From Isochrysis galbana (taxonomy: Eukaryota > Haptophyta > Isochrysidales > Isochrysidaceae): a stretch of 64,000 nt of DNA. Within the stretch, counting starts at the first letter, position 1. Every line of letters begins with the position of its first letter. The notes under the pieces were generated by a model. The model was not told where the DNA came from, did not search any database, and worked only from the letters and a program-made list of their open reading frames with translations. Shown one piece after another: positions 20,334 to 31,037 of this stretch. The stretch lies in assembly GCA_018136815.1 (NCBI GenBank), contig CM030938.1, forward strand, positions 1,648,202-1,712,201. Direction: 5' to 3'. Position numbers and translations under genes: made by a program.

Positions 20334-20980
20334 CTATCGTTAAAACGATAGGGTCATGGAGCGCGCGCGCCGCCTCCCTCCCTCGCTGCCGCCGCCCTCG
20401 CCGAGATGGACGAACTGCTGATGGACACTCCGCTGTCGCCGAAGCGACCGCGCCCAGACGACACGCCCAGCCAGGTGGGCACAGGAGCCACCTCACCACA
20501 CCCCCGCACCACCGCGAACAGCGTGCACGCACAGACCGCGCACCGCGCATGGGCAGGCAACCATGCTGGACCACTGCACCCACCTCACCCTCAACAGCCA
20601 CATCCACCACACTTTACCAGCTGGACGCTCCAATAGGGAAGGGCTCCGGGCCTGGCCCCTACATTGCCGCGGTACCGCCCTCATGCTCGTGCACGAGTGC
20701 ACGAGGGGCCGGCCCGGCGCCATCAAAAGCCAAGCCCCTCTGGGCGGCTGGCACCTCATCTGCAATGTGTATTGCAATGACCACTGTTGGACCCAAAATG
20801 TGGGAGCCGGAATCGACACCAACTGGCCAGAGGTGGGGACACCCAAGCAAGCGACAGAAAAAAACTTCATAATATTCTTACCGCACTCGCGGCGAATGGA
20901 CAGGGTCTGTGATCTAACGTTAGATCAGGATTTGGGGGGTCTAACACCACTCGGACGGAGGTGTTAGACAAGTTCCTCCA
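20334..20980 (+). mobile_element. degenerate retroelement copy
   Basis: Leader hairpin CTATCGTT-AA-AACGATAG (20334-20351) precedes ATG 20356, which reads MERAR and stops after 22 codons. The family's KRPRP motif continues in another frame (about 20445), so a frameshift has broken the ORF. A frame at about 20640-20900 reads 'RGTALMLVHECTRG', weakly like the endonuclease part of non-LTR elements. The copy ends near a cluster of GGTGTTAGAC palindromes. Confidence 0.5.
20939..20969. repeat. 10-bp perfect stem-loop and associated TCTAAC motifs
   Basis: GTCTAACACC and GGTGTTAGAC flank an 11-nt loop. GATCTAACGTTAGATC (about 20911-20926), CCTCCAAAGGAGG and two more GTGTTAGAC copies follow up to 21015. 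The cluster sits at the end of the retroelement remnant and may be its 3' structure. Confidence 0.6.
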
Positions 20981-21111
20981 AAGGAGGTGTTAGACTCTAA
21001 CAGTTAGGTGTTAGACATATGGGTTCTATTTTTAGCTCACAGCCTGCCGCTTGGCCCCGCACGCCGCATGCCCCGTCTTGTGGCGATCTCGGCAGGCGGC
21101 AGGGGGGCGGA

Positions 21112-21287
21112 GAACTGCTCAACTGCAACGGAACTGCTCAACTGCAACGGAACTGCTCAACTGCAACGGAACTGCTCAACTGCAGGGAACTGCTCAACTG
21201 CAGGGAACTGCTCAACTGCAGGGAACTGCTCAACTGCAGGGAACTGCTCAACTGCAGGGAACTGCTCAACTGCAGGGAACTGCTCAC
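21112..21287. repeat. minisatellite, 18/19-bp unit
   Basis: About 9.5 copies of GAACTGCTCAACTGCA(AC)G. The first three are 19 bp (GCAACG) and the rest 18 bp (GCAGG), so the array switches between two register classes. No spacers, so not a CRISPR array. Confidence 0.9.
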
Positions 21288-22500
21288 CCTTCCTCGTCTC
21301 CTCCATGTAGACGTGTGACGTGTGACGAAACTTGTTGTCTGCTTTTACGCGGTCGGTGCTCTTTGGTGTGGACATACACTCATCAGTGCTCTTTGGTGTG
21401 AGACGTGGATCGTGAATTTCAACGAGATATCGACCCTGCCCCAAATCGAGTGAAGGGAGTCAGACCACGTGTGTGTTTCAACATGTGAAGTGTCAAGTTG
21501 AGTCAAGTAACCTCCAGGTGACAACGAAAGGTGTTAGCAGGGATGGGGATAATTGAACGCTTTTGGTCTCCACTGCACCCGTGCCCAAGCCTTCCCAAGT
21601 ATCTTCACCCGCTACCCAAGTCGATAGGCCGCCTACGGACGCGTGGGTTGCCAAGGATGGAGTCTCAGGAGCCTTACCCGGATCCTGGGAACAGTCCATC
21701 TCCACATCCTCATCATCCGCATCATCGAGTCTGTCTACAGTCGCGCCCTCAAGAAGACCGTCATCACCTGGAAGAGTGGTGAAAACTTCATCTGGGTCGA
21801 CGGGTTCATCAGCAGGGTAGGTCTCGCCGGCAAACTCCTCTCCCGCCGCTACCTCATCATCGTCCCACGTGAATTTCTCGCCCTTAGTTAGGGACACCAT
21901 CTAATTGTATCAGCTCTCGTCCAGCGACCCGTCAGCAGTGAGAAGCGCGCCAGTGTGCTCAAAAACTTGCGCGCCGCGGGCGATGCGGCTACCTTCTTTT
22001 GTGTGCCGTGTAATACCAGTGGGCGATGAGGATGCGCCTGTCGGAAGCAGTCAGCATGTTCCCTCCCCCCGCCCCCAACCAGACGTCCTCACAATCATTT
22101 CGCGGTTCGCGGGGGCGATCGGCGATCACCGCTCGTCACTCATCTTCACGCTCGCCCTTGTTTTCTAAGTGCAAAAATTGGCAAAAACCTAGTTCTAGGC
22201 AACGTACTCCTAAGCTCATCAGATAGCGAGGAAGAGAGGAGGTGAAAAGGTGATGAGAGGCGCGACCGTAGCAAGAAACTATGTAGGGGCGCCGGTCACC
22301 ATCACAAGAAGGCAGCACGCTAAGAAACCTCTATACATATTGTAGCTCTCGGCAATCCGCGCAAGAAACCCAGCTTAAGAAACTCCTATGGTCTCGCGGC
22401 CGAGCGCTAAGGAAAGTATAGAGTGCGCCCCTACTGTAAGAACTTCATGTGTGAGGGCCGCGGCAGCTTCAGTTAGTTGGCGGTGTGAACGAACTCTGCT
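21288..22500. other. intergenic with one uncertain ORF
   Basis: Apart from the acidic frame at 21493-21900 I see no supported gene. Confidence 0.45.
21493..21900 (-). CDS. acidic protein or retroelement fragment, uncertain
   Basis: 135 residues from ATG 21900. The opening 'SLTKGEKFTWDDD' resembles the segment after the reverse transcriptase in gypsy-type pol, but what follows is a long Asp/Glu-rich stretch without the expected RNase H. A frame immediately upstream (about 21905-22000, minus) also reads protein-like and ends at a stop just before this ATG, so an intron or a decayed element is possible. I cannot assign a function. Confidence 0.3.
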   Translation of the reverse strand: MVSLTKGEKFTWDDDEVAAGEEFAGETYPADEPVDPDEVFTTLPGDDGLLEGATVDRLDDADDEDVEMDCSQDPGKAPETPSLATHASVGGLSTWVAGEDTWEGLGTGAVETKSVQLSPSLLTPFVVTWRLLDST

Positions 22501-22529
22501 ATGAGGATCTTCGTTCTTCGGCAAATATC

Positions 22530-22665
22530 TCTCTCCCCCCTTCTGTTCCCCCTCCTCTCTCCCTCTCTCCCTCTCTTATCTAGATCTCCCTCTCTCCCTC
22601 TCTCTCTCTCCTCTCCTAATGGACGACGGGTAGATATTCTCTCTCTCCCCCCCCCCCCCCCCCTC
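22530..22665. repeat. CT microsatellite and poly-C tract
   Basis: (CTCTCC)n and (CT)n at about 22530-22612, then poly-C at about 22645-22664, on the coding strand about 200 bp upstream of the coiled-coil gene. Confidence 0.8.
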
Positions 22666-22864
22666 CAAAACTCACTTTTCCCAAATTTCTCGGCGATATT
22701 ATTAACTTTGGGTTCTGGTGATTTATTTCGTAAACGAGGGGCTGGCTTGGGAGAAGGGTGGAGCTGTCTGGCCGGCGCGTGCTGTGGTGCCTGCCGCGCT
22801 GCTCGGCCGCCTCCCCTTCCTCTTCCCTTCCCCCCCCTCCTTCCACGTGTGCATGCGCGAGACG

Positions 22865-25800
22865 ATGTTTTCCAGCCACGGCGGCGCGACGCCTCCGTCT
22901 CCTGACGACTTTGGGCTCGCAGTGCGCCGCCTGGCAGCGGTGGCTCTCTCACCTTCGCCTTCTCCTTCCCCCTCTCTCTCTCCCAGGCTTGGAGCAGGGA
23001 GAGCGGGAGGGGGAGGCGAAGGACGATGGCTCTGGAGTGGGGGCGATACGCCGTCCGTGCTCGCCCCAGCCGTGGGAGAGGGAGTAGGTGAAGGAGGCGA
23101 GGCGGTGTGGCCGGGCTTTGAGGATGGGGAGCCGTTGGGACAGCAGAGGCTACCCGATGGGTACCCCTCGCTCTGCTCAGAGAAGGAAGGGGAGGGAGGA
23201 GTAGGTGAGCTCTCTTCGTCCGCCGCAGCTTGCGGGGTCGGGGCTCGAATTCCACGTCCCAGACCTCTCTCACCCACCCTCTCTCCCCCTGTCTCCTTGG
23301 CGGTAGCGGAGAGGAGTGGAGCGCGGAGGGCGGGAGGGACCCAGGGGGGAAATAGTAAGCAAGGGACAGCACTCTTGGCAGCCGCTGCCGCATCCGACGG
23401 GTTGAGCCAACACATCGTCACCCACAATTCGCCGGCAGCGCGAAAAGCATACATGTCTTCTACTCTTTTCTCACCGGTCGCCACTGGCGAGCAGGAAGGA
23501 CGAGGGCGCTGCGCAACTGCTGCCACAGATGAGGTGTTGACGAAGCAACTGTTGCTACAGAGAGGGCCAGAGGCGCCAGTGGTGGACGACGAGGGGCAGC
23601 CGCCGCTTCACCCGCCTGCTAGAGCGGCCGAAAGCAAGCCCAGGCGGTGCGGCTGCGGCCACGCCGTGCGCCAAGGGCAGAGCTACTCCTCCCTCCATGC
23701 TGGCCGCGCCGGCACGCAGCCCCCAGCGCCCACCGCGCCGCCAGATCTATCCGCCTTCGCCGTCGAGGTCGACCCCTTGCTCTTCGAACGCGCGAACGGC
23801 GAGGGTGGTGGAGAGGACCGCGAGAAGTGCAACGACGAGCATCTACCGGCGCCTTCCTATAGCTGGACATCGTGCCGAGCTAATGCGCCGGACAATCCGA
23901 CCGACGCGAAGATGCGAGCGTTGCAATCGCAGCTTCTTGCAGCGGTCAAGAGCAATCGGCTGCTCTTGCGGCACATCAGCAGCAGCGACGGCTCGGCCGC
24001 GCATGCGTCGGCCGAGGCAGCGAGTACCGATTCGCGCGGGTCAAACGGGTCTGCGCGTGCGAGGCGCACGCGGCCATCTACCGCTCGTATTGCACCGGCT
24101 GTGGAACCCATGCACCTTCATCCTGCTCACATCAACGCTTGCCGCAGGGCGTCACAAGGAATCCCAATTGCGCAAGTGGGTGCGACTTTGCCCACTCGCC
24201 GCCCGAGTACCGACGGACGCATGGCGAAGTGCGCACTTACTACACAGAGCGAGTTATCAGAGCCCGAGCTTGGCCATTGCGCCTACGCGCGCCTCTCGGG
24301 CGCCAGCCTATGGTCAAACAGCGGTGATGAGCAACAGCGGCAGGGCGCCTATGAATCAGCTATCGCTTCACGGGACCACAGACTGTGCAATGGTGGTGGC
24401 ATGGATCCGGGCTTGCTCTCAGCCGCAGCTGGTGTGGCCGAGACGCACGCTGCAGCCGCGTGGCGTCGGCGAGAGACAAACGCCCAGTATGCGGCAGAAC
24501 AGCGCCGAGAAGCTAGTGTGGCCCGTGCAATTGGCCGGAGTCGAGCCGAAAGGGGAGGTGCTCATGACCCCAGCAATTTTGGCGCGAGTGAGGAGGCCTT
24601 GTCGCGGGATGCAACCGTCCGCCAGCTGTTCGCGCGTCTGATGGCTGCGGAAAAGGCACTGGCTGAGGAGCGGGCGAGAAGTGCCGCGGCGCTGCGCGAG
24701 ACCAAGGCACGGCACGAGTCCGAACTCAGCCTCGTAGCAGAGCTGGATCGGATGGACGTCACGTCGGCCAACATGACGGCCGCCCGGATCGCTCAGGAAC
24801 TGGCGCAGGCGGTGGCGCAACTAGAGGCGCTCGGCGATGAGCTCGACTTTGCGGTAGATCATCTGCCCAGACCGGTCGAGCTTGCCACTAGGCCGATGAG
24901 TGACGAGACAAGCCTCCCCCTGACGGCGTGCAACATGAGCGATGCACTCCTCTGGCCGCGTGGGGATGCCTCCATGGACGCTCCAGCTCAGTCACCTGTG
25001 CTGAGATCGGTCGACGGTTCCGGCTCTGCCTCCCGAAAGGTGTCGCCCATGCCCTTTACTATGGAAGCGCCAGATGGTTCGCCACATGGGTCCCTCGACG
25101 CATCCGTCGAGGCTGCGCTTGCGCAAGCGAACACCATGCTTACCGCTATGATACGTGGCAATGGAACCGTCGTGGAACCAAGTGAAGATGGCCGTAGCTT
25201 AGAGACGCAGGTGGTCGCGCCGGAGACACCTGCCGCGCAGGAACTGCTCCCGGCCACCCCGCTCACGCTCGCAGGCCCTTCGGCAGGCACCCAGATGAGT
25301 GCAAGCAGTGGCCCACACAGAGAATGTGGCGTGGCAGTGACGGCTGAGCAAACGAGCAGTAGGCAGTCCTCGCCGGCCGTCGCACGTGCGTCCCCCACCG
25401 ATGTCTCAACGGCCCTGTCGGTGGCGGAGGCTGAGGCCTTGCGGCTGCGCTTCGCGCTGGAGAGCGCCGAGGCTCGGCGGCGTCACGAGGTGTCGGCAGC
25501 TAAAGAAGCTCTGCGCGAGGCAAGGTCCGTCGCAGAGACTGCACGTCAGCGGGCAGCAAAGGCGGAAGCAGATTCGGCAGCGCATGCATCAGAGACGGCT
25601 CGAGCGTCCGCCGCCGCCGTCGCCGCCGCAGCGATCTCGGCATCGGCAATCGTTGCAAGCGAATCGCTGCGGGGCGCCCTCAACGACGCGGATGTGGCTC
25701 TCGCCAGCGAACGAGCCGATCGTGCGATGTTGCAGCACTTGGCGCTCGAGGCAAGCGAGCGCGCGCGCACAGCGGAGGCGGAGGCGTCGCAGCGTGCCAC

Positions 25801-26709
25801 GTCGGAACGCTCGGCAGCGGAGGTAGTTGCCGCGGCGAGGGATGCGCATGTGCACGCATTGGCTGTATCGAGCGCACAGTTGCGCGACGCCTTGGATGCT
25901 CGCCGCGCCGCTGAAAGTGAGGCGGCAGCCCTCAAGGCTCAGTTGGTTAGCGCTCGAGATGACTTACAGGGAGCCCTAGAGACACATAGTGACGTCTTGC
26001 GGGCATGTGAAACGCTTGAGGCCCACTTGGCGTCGGCACGTAGCGAGTTTCAGCAAGCGTTCATTCGCCACGCAGAATCCGAGTGCGTGCGACAAAAGCT
26101 TGAGGACGAGATGGCAAGGAAGCTCCAAGAAGCGGACGAGTTGCTGGACTCGTCTGGGACGCAGCAAAAGAGACTCGTAGATGCCGAGAGCCAAATGGCG
26201 ACCACGCTGGCTCTGCTCCAGACTTCTCAACAGACGATTGCAAAGGCTGAGGAGGATCAGCGAGGGCTTGAGGCGCGGTTGGCTGAGGCCGTCAAAGGGC
26301 AAGCGCGGGCCCAGCTTGCGGCGGAGGCGGAGGCGGAGCGGCGCTTGCAGGCTGAGGAGAAGTGCCATGACCTTAAGTTACAGCTTGCCCAAGCTGCGCA
26401 GGCGGAGACAAGAGCGAAGCTCCGCGCAGAGGTGGAGTCGCAGCGATGTCTGAAAACTGTGCAGGAGCGGCAGTTTCTCGAGTCTCAGCTGGCCGAAGCC
26501 GCCCAAGCGGAGGCCAATGCAGAGGTGAGGGCGGAGGAGGTATCGGAACGGGCGGCCTCGGCGTGCGCCACGGGGCTAGTTGAGTGCCAGATCTTGCAAA
26601 ATGAGCTTTGCCACTTGGAGCGCGAGGCCGTCATGACGGTGGGCCGAGCGGCGGGCACACACCGTGCCAAGGAAGAAGTAGTCACGGCACAGGCAAAGTG
26701 CGCGTCTCA
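22865..26709 (+). CDS. large coiled-coil protein, 3' end lost in assembly gap
   Basis: An open frame of at least 1280 residues runs into the gap at 26710. I use ATG 22865; ATG 23453 is an alternative because the first 190 residues are low-complexity. Residues up to about 590 are disordered. After that come alanine/glutamate-rich heptads: one block at about 620-710, a break rich in Ser/Pro, then an almost unbroken coiled coil from about 860 to the gap. The heptads contain semi-regular repeats such as LEARLAEA, LESQLAEAAQAE and LKLQLAQAAQAE. The architecture suits a centrosomal/basal-body, Golgi tether or cytoskeletal linker protein, but nothing distinguishes these. No intron is needed. Confidence 0.7.
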
Positions 26710-26809
26710 NNNNNNNNNNNNNNNNNNNNNNNNNNNNNNNNNNNNNNNNNNNNNNNNNNNNNNNNNNNNNNNNNNNNNNNNNNNNNNNNNNNNNNNNNNN
26801 NNNNNNNNN
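26710..26809. other. assembly gap (100 N)
   Basis: Exactly 100 N, probably a fixed-size placeholder, so the true length is unknown. The left flank is coiled-coil coding sequence and the right flank is a minus-strand retroelement ORF. Confidence 0.95.
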
Positions 26810-27277
26810 GAGTTTTTTGATGTATTTATCGTCTTCTGAGACTCTCACCTCTTCCCGTTTTGTTTCCCCCGACTCCTGGTGGGGCTCTACTCCTTTTGGT
26901 CTGGACTTCTCTCCGGGGCCGGGTGGTGGACGTTCCGACGACTTGTCCAGTATTTGTCGCGCGTGGACGACCACGGCGCCCCATGAGTCCAGGAATTCCG
27001 CTTTGCGGATCGTGCGGCCCTCGTGTTCGAAGACCTCCGGGAGGTGTTCGACATAGGTCGAGCACTCTTCCCTACTATAGGGCGTCGTGAAGTTATCTCC
27101 TTTGAACACGTTGTGTATCACGTTCGCGTGCAATGTCTCCCACATTCTCGCCCACGCGGCGCGAATCATGCATGCGCCAAGAGGCGGCGCGCGGGGGGGG
27201 GGGGGGTTGGCTCTCGCCCGCCCCCTAAAGGGGAGTCGAGAGAGAGGGGGGGGGGGGGGGGCGAGGCCCCTCTCCAT
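26810..27277 (-). mobile_element. retroelement-family ORF running into gap
   Basis: From ATG 27277 (MERGL) the minus-strand frame is open to the gap. After a Pro/Arg-rich start it has an ordered, helical segment containing 'FKGDNFTTPYSREECSTYVEHL', then a charged Lys/Glu tail. Its leader GGTCGCCATGGAG is identical to the one before ATG 10893, so it belongs to the same family. The repeat may explain why the assembly broke here. Confidence 0.5.
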
Positions 27278-27769
27278 GGCGACCAATCATGGGATTTGTT
27301 GTCTTGTCCTTGCATTTATTCTTTTTTAAACTTTTTTCGTTTCGCCTTGTTCTTGTTCAGAATCAGAATAGGTCGAAATTTCAAGTAGTTGATCTTCGCT
27401 CAAAGTGGCGGGGGGGTCCGGAGGAGTGAAGAGACGCGTCGGTGCGCTTCATCGCAACCAAGTATAGGCACCTAGTTGTCGCACTCCCATTGTACGAACG
27501 GCCAAAAATTTAATTTCGATTTCATCACTTCTCACATCCGCAGCATTAGGATTAGACCACAGAAGCACATAAAAGAAGGTGGAACCCAGCATGGGACTAC
27601 CCCACCAAATCAGCCGATTTAAAATCCTATCCCCTGAGAAGAACGACCAAGAGATACAGGTTCGCGGCGGAGGTCACAGTGCACCGGCTGAGCCGCCCAT
27701 GTCCGAGAGAAAACCGTGGCATGGAAATACAACTCTAATGATCACTAATGCATGAGGTGAAGCGGCATC
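27278..27769. other. intergenic, nothing recognised
   Basis: AT-richer DNA downstream of the minus-strand gene. No frame or repeat of note. Confidence 0.5.
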
Positions 27770-29642
27770 TCAAATGTTCGAGAGGACGAAATCGATGATG
27801 TTCCCGGTGATGAACAAGCAGAACAGTCTGAAGGCGGCACCGCTGCGTCGCCGCCGGGCGTCAAGCCGGTCGTGATACGTGTAAAACGCTGCAGCCAGAG
27901 CGCGCGTGAGCTCCGGCTCCGACTTGACCGCTATGAAGAGCGGTGCATGCCGGCGGCTCTTCGCGGCTTCTGAATCCAGAACTGTCGCAAGAAGCTGTGC
28001 GTCAGTCAACGCCGCAGACGGAGAGCGTGCGATGAGCGGAGGCGGTGTGGCAGGAGTGCCTGAACGTGTCCGCATAGCGGTGTCGATAAAGCCGTGCAGG
28101 ATGCGGCGCGGGATGGAACGATAGCACAGCTCGCGCACGAGTAAGGACGTGGCGGCAGAAATCTCTGCCGGTGGAAGGATAGCGGCGGACTTCGCGTCTG
28201 CCACTGTGGCTTCGGCCCGTTCCTCTGGTGCTTTGCTCCCTTGGTCGCCGGCTGCCGCAGGCATGGATGCTGAAGCGAATGGCATCGCGCGCGATGAGAA
28301 GGGCACAAAAGGGATGCGTGAGAGGGGTGGCTTGGCCCACCAGCGCTTCCCCAATGTGGCGAGCCTCTCACTCTCGCCATCCTGGCCCAGCAGAGTGCTT
28401 TGCACAAGCAGGTTCATCATGAGCGGTGTGACGGTCGCCGCCGTCGCTTGCGATGCAGAAATGAGCTCGGCAGTAGTCGGTGCACCAGTGGCCGCACTGA
28501 CCGCGCGTGAGAGACGAAGCTCAGCCTGCAATAGCGACAAATGGTGGAATCGGTTGGTCAAAACAGCGCGATGAGGCCGCCGGCGCATGAGAATTGCCGC
28601 AGCCTCAGAGCTTTTAAGCAAGTAAGCAAAGCTACGCCGGCTTGGAGAGGAATCGGCTAGGGAGGGCGTGGGTGCGGTTCTGCACTGAGTTAGCGAGCAG
28701 TAGGTGCAGCACTAGCATGGCACTGGCATACACCTGCATGGTTGTGAGAGTGTCTCCCGACGAGAGCGAGCGGGCAAGCTCGAGCAAACCGCCGACATGG
28801 ACGCCTGGGGTGCTAATCAATTTCGCTGACGCGCTCCCGTCTCCCCCACCGGTAGTCACGGGCGCCACCTCTGCAGCTGCAAGTCGCAGCGCGCCCCACG
28901 GCTTCTGCTCCAAAGCCGTGAGAGCAGCGGCCACCCGCATCGCGTGAACCGTCGTCATCTCTTCCATAGTGAGAACGTCAGGGACTAACTCCACCTCTTC
29001 AGAAGAGCTCTTGCCCGATGCAGCGGATCCGTCGCCCTCCGCTGAGCCTTCAGCGGGAGATGGCCGTGGCGCGCCAGCAGCGAGCGCTGCGACGGCCGCG
29101 TTGTGTTGTGCGACGGGCGCCTCGCCCGAAGCATACACATCGGCCGGCGTGGCCGGAGCGGGTATGGTGGCCTCTGACACGGCAGTTCCCCCTACCGTAT
29201 TCCCGGACGCCCCCTCATCTGTCGTCTTCTTCGTCATCTCCCTGGCCGTGGCGAGCGCCGCCTCGTGCTCAGCGGCAACAGCCGCCTTTGCTGCGGCAGG
29301 TGCCTGGTGCGCGGCCGCCTTGGCGACATCGGTTGTGGAGATCTGTCGTGTGAGCGGCGCGGTCTGCAGTTGCGCCAGACGTGGCAGCGCCTCACTCACT
29401 GCCGCCGCCAGGCTGTCCGCAGAGGCGAGGGCTCCATGCGGCGCATGTCTCGAAAGGCTCTGCGCCACCACACTCTCAACGACCTGGGCAACGGCAGCAT
29501 CAGGCGCTCGCAGACCGAGAAGCAATGCGTCGAAACGGCGGCGGCGCGCGGTAGCGCGCGCCACCGCGAACTCATCGGGCCCTCCAAAGACGCCCCGAAC
29601 GCCCGCACGGCGCAGTCGCAGCGAGCGTCTCGCTGCGAGCAT
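27770..29642 (-). CDS. unknown protein, possibly mitochondrial
   Basis: Two long frames are best joined by an 82-nt intron (28685-28604, GTGCAG...CTGAG). Exons 29642-28686 and 28603-27770 give 596 residues. The junction is inferred; other AG sites lie within 15 nt. Start is ATG 29642, because the upstream codon opening the frame is GTG. The N-terminus is Arg-rich without acids for about 20 residues, like a mitochondrial presequence. The body is Ala/Leu-rich helix, with an acidic Ser/Glu stretch around 215-235 and a hydrophobic C-terminal segment (CLFITGNIIDFVL). No family recognised. It is head-to-head with the Tim44/mL45-like gene. Confidence 0.65.
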
Positions 29643-29722
29643 CGTGTCCACGTTCGTGGACGGCGGCGGTGGTGAAGAGGGGGAGAGGGAGAGAGGGAGA
29701 GGGAGCGAGGCAGAGGGAGGCA

Positions 29723-29993
29723 GAGGAGAGGAGAGGAGAGGAGAGGAGAGGAGAGGAGAGGAGAGGAGAGGAGAGGAGAGGAGAGGAGAGGAGAGGAGAG
29801 GAGAGGAGAGGAGAGGAGAGGAGAGGAGAGGAGAGGAGAGGAGAGGAGAGGAGAGGAGAGGAGAGGAGAGGAGGGGAGAGGAGAGGAGAGGAGAGGAGAG
29901 GAGAGGAGGGGAGGGGAGGGGAGAGGAGAGGAGAGGAGAGGAGAGGAGAGGAGAGGAGAGGAGGGGAGGGGAGGGGAGGGGAGGGGAGGGGAG
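29723..29993. repeat. GGAGA satellite (homopurine)
   Basis: More than 50 tandem copies of GGAGA with GGGGA variants towards the right. The plus strand is pure purine for about 270 bp. It occupies the centre of the 612-bp space between two divergent start codons. Confidence 0.95.
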
Positions 29994-30254
29994 AGAGGGC
30001 AGGAGAGAGGAGAGGAGAGGAGGGGGAGGGGAGGAGACGAGGAGGAACCGGGGGGAGCGTACACGAGTTTAAGGAGTACTTTAAAAAGTACCTCTCTCTC
30101 TGCACGTGCCGTGGAGGTCGATATAAATAGCAGTACTGAGGAAGAGCTCGTCCTACATATCGTCGGTCCTCGGGGGGACTACTCCTACTCTATATCTGGA
30201 TCGATGAGCCCCAGAAATAGACGGCGAGGGGGGGGGGAGGGGAGAGAGGAACGA

Positions 30255-31037
30255 ATGCGGTGGTCCGCCATCGCGCGGTGTCGCCTCACCTCACCGGGCG
30301 GCGCGCTGAGCCGGAGCGGGCTGTGTAGAGTACACCAGCCTCACTGGCTGGACACGCCCGCACCCCTCCGTCTTCCCTTCCCTTCCCGCCATCTCGCGGC
30401 CGCGCGCAGGGCTGGGAAGGAGGAGCCAGAGCTGGGCACTGTGATGGATAGGTTCCATCCACGGCCCACGTGGCTCAAGGGGTGGGGCGGGTGGTGCAGC
30501 TCGACAATCGCGCTGGCTCAGCTGCAGCTCGCCATCGGCTTCACTGTACCCACCTTCAAGACCCATGCCGCCTTGCTTTTTGAAGAGGTCGGGGTAGCGC
30601 TCGCCAGAGCAGACGAGGCAGAACTCGCCAGGCTCACAACACCCTCATGTTTGGCGACGATGCTCTCCGCACTGCGTTCGCGCGCCAAAGGAGAGAAGCA
30701 TCAGTGGATCTCGCACGGCGTCAACGCGTCTATCAAGCAGATTCGACTGGGCCATTCCTCGCGCAATCGTGACCGCAAGTTTGCGCAGGTCACGTGTGCA
30801 ATCGAGGCCAAGATGGTTTACGAGGTGCGAGACGCATCAGGAAAGCTAGTTGGCAGCACGGGGAGCGAAGCAGCACCGCACGCGGTGACCGACTTCTGGG
30901 TTTTCGAACGCATGCTCGCGGAAGGTGGTACGTGGAGGCTGAAAGAGCGTTTGGGCTCTTTCTCTGAACTCACCTCCTCTACCACAACCTCAACGCTTGA
31001 AAATGGCACGGGGAAGCCCTCCTCGCCAGGTGGCTAG
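30255..31037 (+). CDS. Tim44-like / mL45-like mitochondrial protein
   Basis: 260 residues from ATG 30255, which opens an Arg-rich presequence-like N-terminus. In-frame codons upstream (from 30111) have no such character. The C-terminal 150 residues fit the Tim44-like fold used by Tim44, yeast Mba1 and mitoribosomal mL45. The fit rests on an acidic helix ('ARADEAELARLTTPSCLATM'), then strands with KFAQVTC, MVYEVRDASGKLVGS, and a closing FWVFERML-x(n)-WRLKERLG. This last pattern is closest to mL45, which anchors the mitoribosome to the inner membrane. The family is fairly secure; the mL45 assignment is inference. Confidence 0.65.
   Translation: MRWSAIARCRLTSPGGALSRSGLCRVHQPHWLDTPAPLRLPFPSRHLAAARRAGKEEPELGTVMDRFHPRPTWLKGWGGWCSSTIALAQLQLAIGFTVPTFKTHAALLFEEVGVALARADEAELARLTTPSCLATMLSALRSRAKGEKHQWISHGVNASIKQIRLGHSSRNRDRKFAQVTCAIEAKMVYEVRDASGKLVGSTGSEAAPHAVTDFWVFERMLAEGGTWRLKERLGSFSELTSSTTTSTLENGTGKPSSPGG

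Noticed and set aside
21112-21287. CRISPR-like direct repeats
   Set aside because: Units abut with no unique spacers and the DNA is eukaryotic; it is a minisatellite.
29669-30130. GEERR-repeat ORFs on both strands
   Set aside because: Direct translation of the GGAGA satellite.
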